DNA from: Streptomyces sp. NBC_01235
Lineage (GTDB): Bacteria > Actinomycetota > Actinomycetes > Streptomycetales > Streptomycetaceae
Direction: 5' to 3'
DNA length: 64,000 nucleotides
Assembly: GCF_035989285.1 (NCBI RefSeq)
Contig: NZ_CP108513.1
Coordinates: forward strand, 124,001-188,000
A program made the position numbers and the translations under genes. The notes below the pieces were generated by a model. The model was given only the letters and a program-made list of their open reading frames with translations, was not told the origin of the DNA and did not search any database. This document shows positions 62,614 through 64,000 of the stretch, piece after piece; position 1 is the first letter of the stretch; each line of letters begins with the position of its first letter.

Positions 62614-64000
62614 TCAGGAGAGACTCCACTGCTGGCTCGTCGCGCCGGTGCCCGTCTCCTGGTCCACCGCCGCGCCCTGGGTGGTCGAGCCGCCCGCGAC
62701 GCCGATGTTCAGGTCGCTGCCCACCCCGGCGAGCAGGTAGGTGCTGCCGCTGTAGCTGCCGACCAGGTCGAGGAACCACTGTTGGTTGGTCCCACCGTTA
62801 CAGGTCCACTGGTCCAACTGCACGCCGGTGGCGGTCGACTGGTTCGGCACGTCCAGGCACAGGCCGCTCTTGACGCTCTTCAGCGTGTAGATGTTGTCCG
62901 CCACCTTGGTGAGGGTCCACTGCTGGTTGGCGCCGCCGTTGGACGACCATTGGATGATCTTGGCGCCGCTCGATGTGGAGCCGCTCGCCACGTCCATCAG
63001 CATGGAGCTGTTGCCGTTGGTCAGCGTGTGGACCCCCGCGGAGGGCACCCCACTGTCGGCCGTCCAGGTGCCGGCGCCGGGATCGAGGGACCAGGTGGGG
63101 TACTGACCGACGTTCACCGTCGTCCCCCTGATGGTCATCGGCAGCCAGATCAGCTTCGACGAGCCGAGGTCGGAGGTGTTCCAGCGGTCGCCGGCGTAGA
63201 TGTAGGTGGTGCCGGCGGAGCCCTGCACGGTGATGACGTTCGCCGTCTGGCTTCCGTAGGTTTTGGTGCCGGGGGCGGCGAAGTTCCGGAACGACGACCA
63301 GGTGCCGCCCAGTGACGTGGCGGTGGCGTAGATGTTGTCGTTCAGACTCCAGCCCGTCAGGTGGGAGCCGAACACGTAGTAGCGGCCGCTGACCTTCACC
63401 ATGGCGGGCGCCTCGACGCTGCTGCTGCCACTGCCGCCCAGTACCGCCACCGCGCTGTCCACGGACAGGTAGTCGGCGGACAGCTTGTCGATGCGCAGGC
63501 CGTTGTTGCGGTCCTCGCTGAGCAGATAGCCGGTTCCGTCGGTGTCCTGGAACAGACCGAGGTCACGGCTCAGGTTGCCCAGCGGCCGGAAGCTTCCCCG
63601 GTAGGTGTAGGGGCCGCACGGAGTGCTGCTGGTCGCCACACCGACCTTGGCCTCGGAGTAGTTGGTGCTGTCGATGTGCATGTACATCACGTACGTGCTG
63701 GTCGAGGCGTTGTAGATGACCTTGGGCCGCTCCACGACGCGGCTGGGGCCCAGATCTCCGCTGCTCTGCCTGGTCAGGGCGGCCCCCTGGTACGTCCAGT
63801 TGGCGAGGTCGGTCGAGGCGTAGCACGTGATGTTCTGGAACGACGTGTCCGACGACGTCTCGCCGGTCTTGTCTTCCCCGAAGCCGTACCAGGTGCTCCC
63901 CACCTTGATGATGCCGAGGCCGTGCAGTTGCAGCGTGTTGCCGTTCTGGTCGGTCCGCGCGGCGCCCGTGGTGAACGACACCGTGGCCGCGTGCGCCTCG
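62614..64000 (-). CDS. secreted GH43-like glycosidase with ricin-type lectin domain, N-terminus outside window
   Basis: About 461 residues are visible, continuing past the window edge; the last upstream codons read EAHAAT, the likely end of a signal peptide. Residues 1-310 form a GH43-type propeller: GIIKVGSTWYGFGEDKTGE, SRVVERPKVIYNASTSTYVM (glutamate/arginine block), RDLGLFQDTDGTGYLL and SSVEAPAMVKVSGRYY. This pattern resembles exo-beta-1,3-galactanase-type GH43 enzymes. A ricin-B domain with three QxW repeats follows (ANQQWTL, TNQQWFL, TSQQWSLS). It would act outside the cell on plant galactans. Confidence 0.88.
   Translation of the reverse strand, partial: EAHAATVSFTTGAARTDQNGNTLQLHGLGIIKVGSTWYGFGEDKTGETSSDTSFQNITCYASTDLANWTYQGAALTRQSSGDLGPSRVVERPKVIYNASTSTYVMYMHIDSTNYSEAKVGVATSSTPCGPYTYRGSFRPLGNLSRDLGLFQDTDGTGYLLSEDRNNGLRIDKLSADYLSVDSAVAVLGGSGSSSVEAPAMVKVSGRYYVFGSHLTGWSLNDNIYATATSLGGTWSSFRNFAAPGTKTYGSQTANVITVQGSAGTTYIYAGDRWNTSDLGSSKLIWLPMTIRGTTVNVGQYPTWSLDPGAGTWTADSGVPSAGVHTLTNGNSSMLMDVASGSTSSGAKIIQWSSNGGANQQWTLTKVADNIYTLKSVKSGLCLDVPNQSTATGVQLDQWTCNGGTNQQWFLDLVGSYSGSTYLLAGVGSDLNIGVAGGSTTQGAAVDQETGTGATSQQWSLS

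Noticed and set aside
61179-62873. 564-codon plus-strand frame opposite the polyprenyl synthetase
   Set aside because: Proline and arginine rich shadow; it crosses the fmdB/fmdA relics in the wrong frame.
1-64000. CRISPR arrays, tRNA or rRNA genes, prophage or conjugation modules
   Set aside because: No regularly spaced repeats of CRISPR type, no cloverleaf-like or rRNA sequence and no phage or transfer proteins were recognised.

Overview
The window is high-GC (roughly 70%) with GTG and TTG starts, GGAGG-type ribosome binding sites, many secreted carbohydrate-active enzymes with ricin-type or AbfB lectin domains, and many IS families typical of actinomycetes. It reads as an accessory region, probably a chromosome arm, of a Streptomyces or close relative. 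No rRNA, tRNA or CRISPR array was seen.

Layout. 1-9 kb: two copies of an IS5-type element (the first cut by the window edge), each with a convergent passenger gene, then a second IS5-family element and a decayed DDE transposase. Between them lie a lipoprotein multicopper oxidase, a DUF418 membrane protein and a DinB-like mycothiol-dependent enzyme. 9-14 kb: an MBL-fold hydrolase and a partly decayed catabolic cluster (SnoaL-like, MpaB-like remnant, aldehyde dehydrogenase, AraC regulator). 14-22 kb: a carbohydrate island with a BNR/sialidase-like lectin protein, a beta-galactosidase remnant with an intact promoter/operator, a GH43-AbfB arabinosidase and a GH27 alpha-galactosidase; the last two share a duplicated promoter cassette. 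22-27 kb: a frameshifted MarR gene, an ISL3 remnant, two IPT/TIG repeat proteins without signal peptides and a secreted Ig-like protein. 27-36 kb: relics of IS1380, IS110, IS701 and IS1634, a GT-C-like membrane protein, a LacI relic, and a DUF1996 secreted protein beside a membrane protein. 36-38.6 kb: a fluoride-resistance operon (crcB riboswitch, crcB, DUF190, crcB, MFS). 38.7-51 kb: ISL3, IS481, IS110, IS5 and IS982 elements mixed with YdeI-like, RBBP9-like, GtrA-like, TetX-like, DUF5995 and DUF2568 genes, plus an lrp gene interrupted by a paaE fragment. 51-64 kb: VOC protein, dienelactone hydrolase with a divergent MarR and paired operators, a zinc-type quinone oxidoreductase with divergent TetR genes, a GNAT enzyme, a polyprenyl synthetase/MpaB oxygenase operon, fmdB/fmdA relics and a GH43-ricin enzyme running off the end.

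A recurrent feature is single-base frameshifts, often in short homopolymers and sometimes in compensating pairs. They hit housekeeping-like genes (crcB, DUF190, marR) as well as transposases, so some may be assembly indels rather than true pseudogenes. All frameshift calls rest on my recognition of family sequences, not on alignments.
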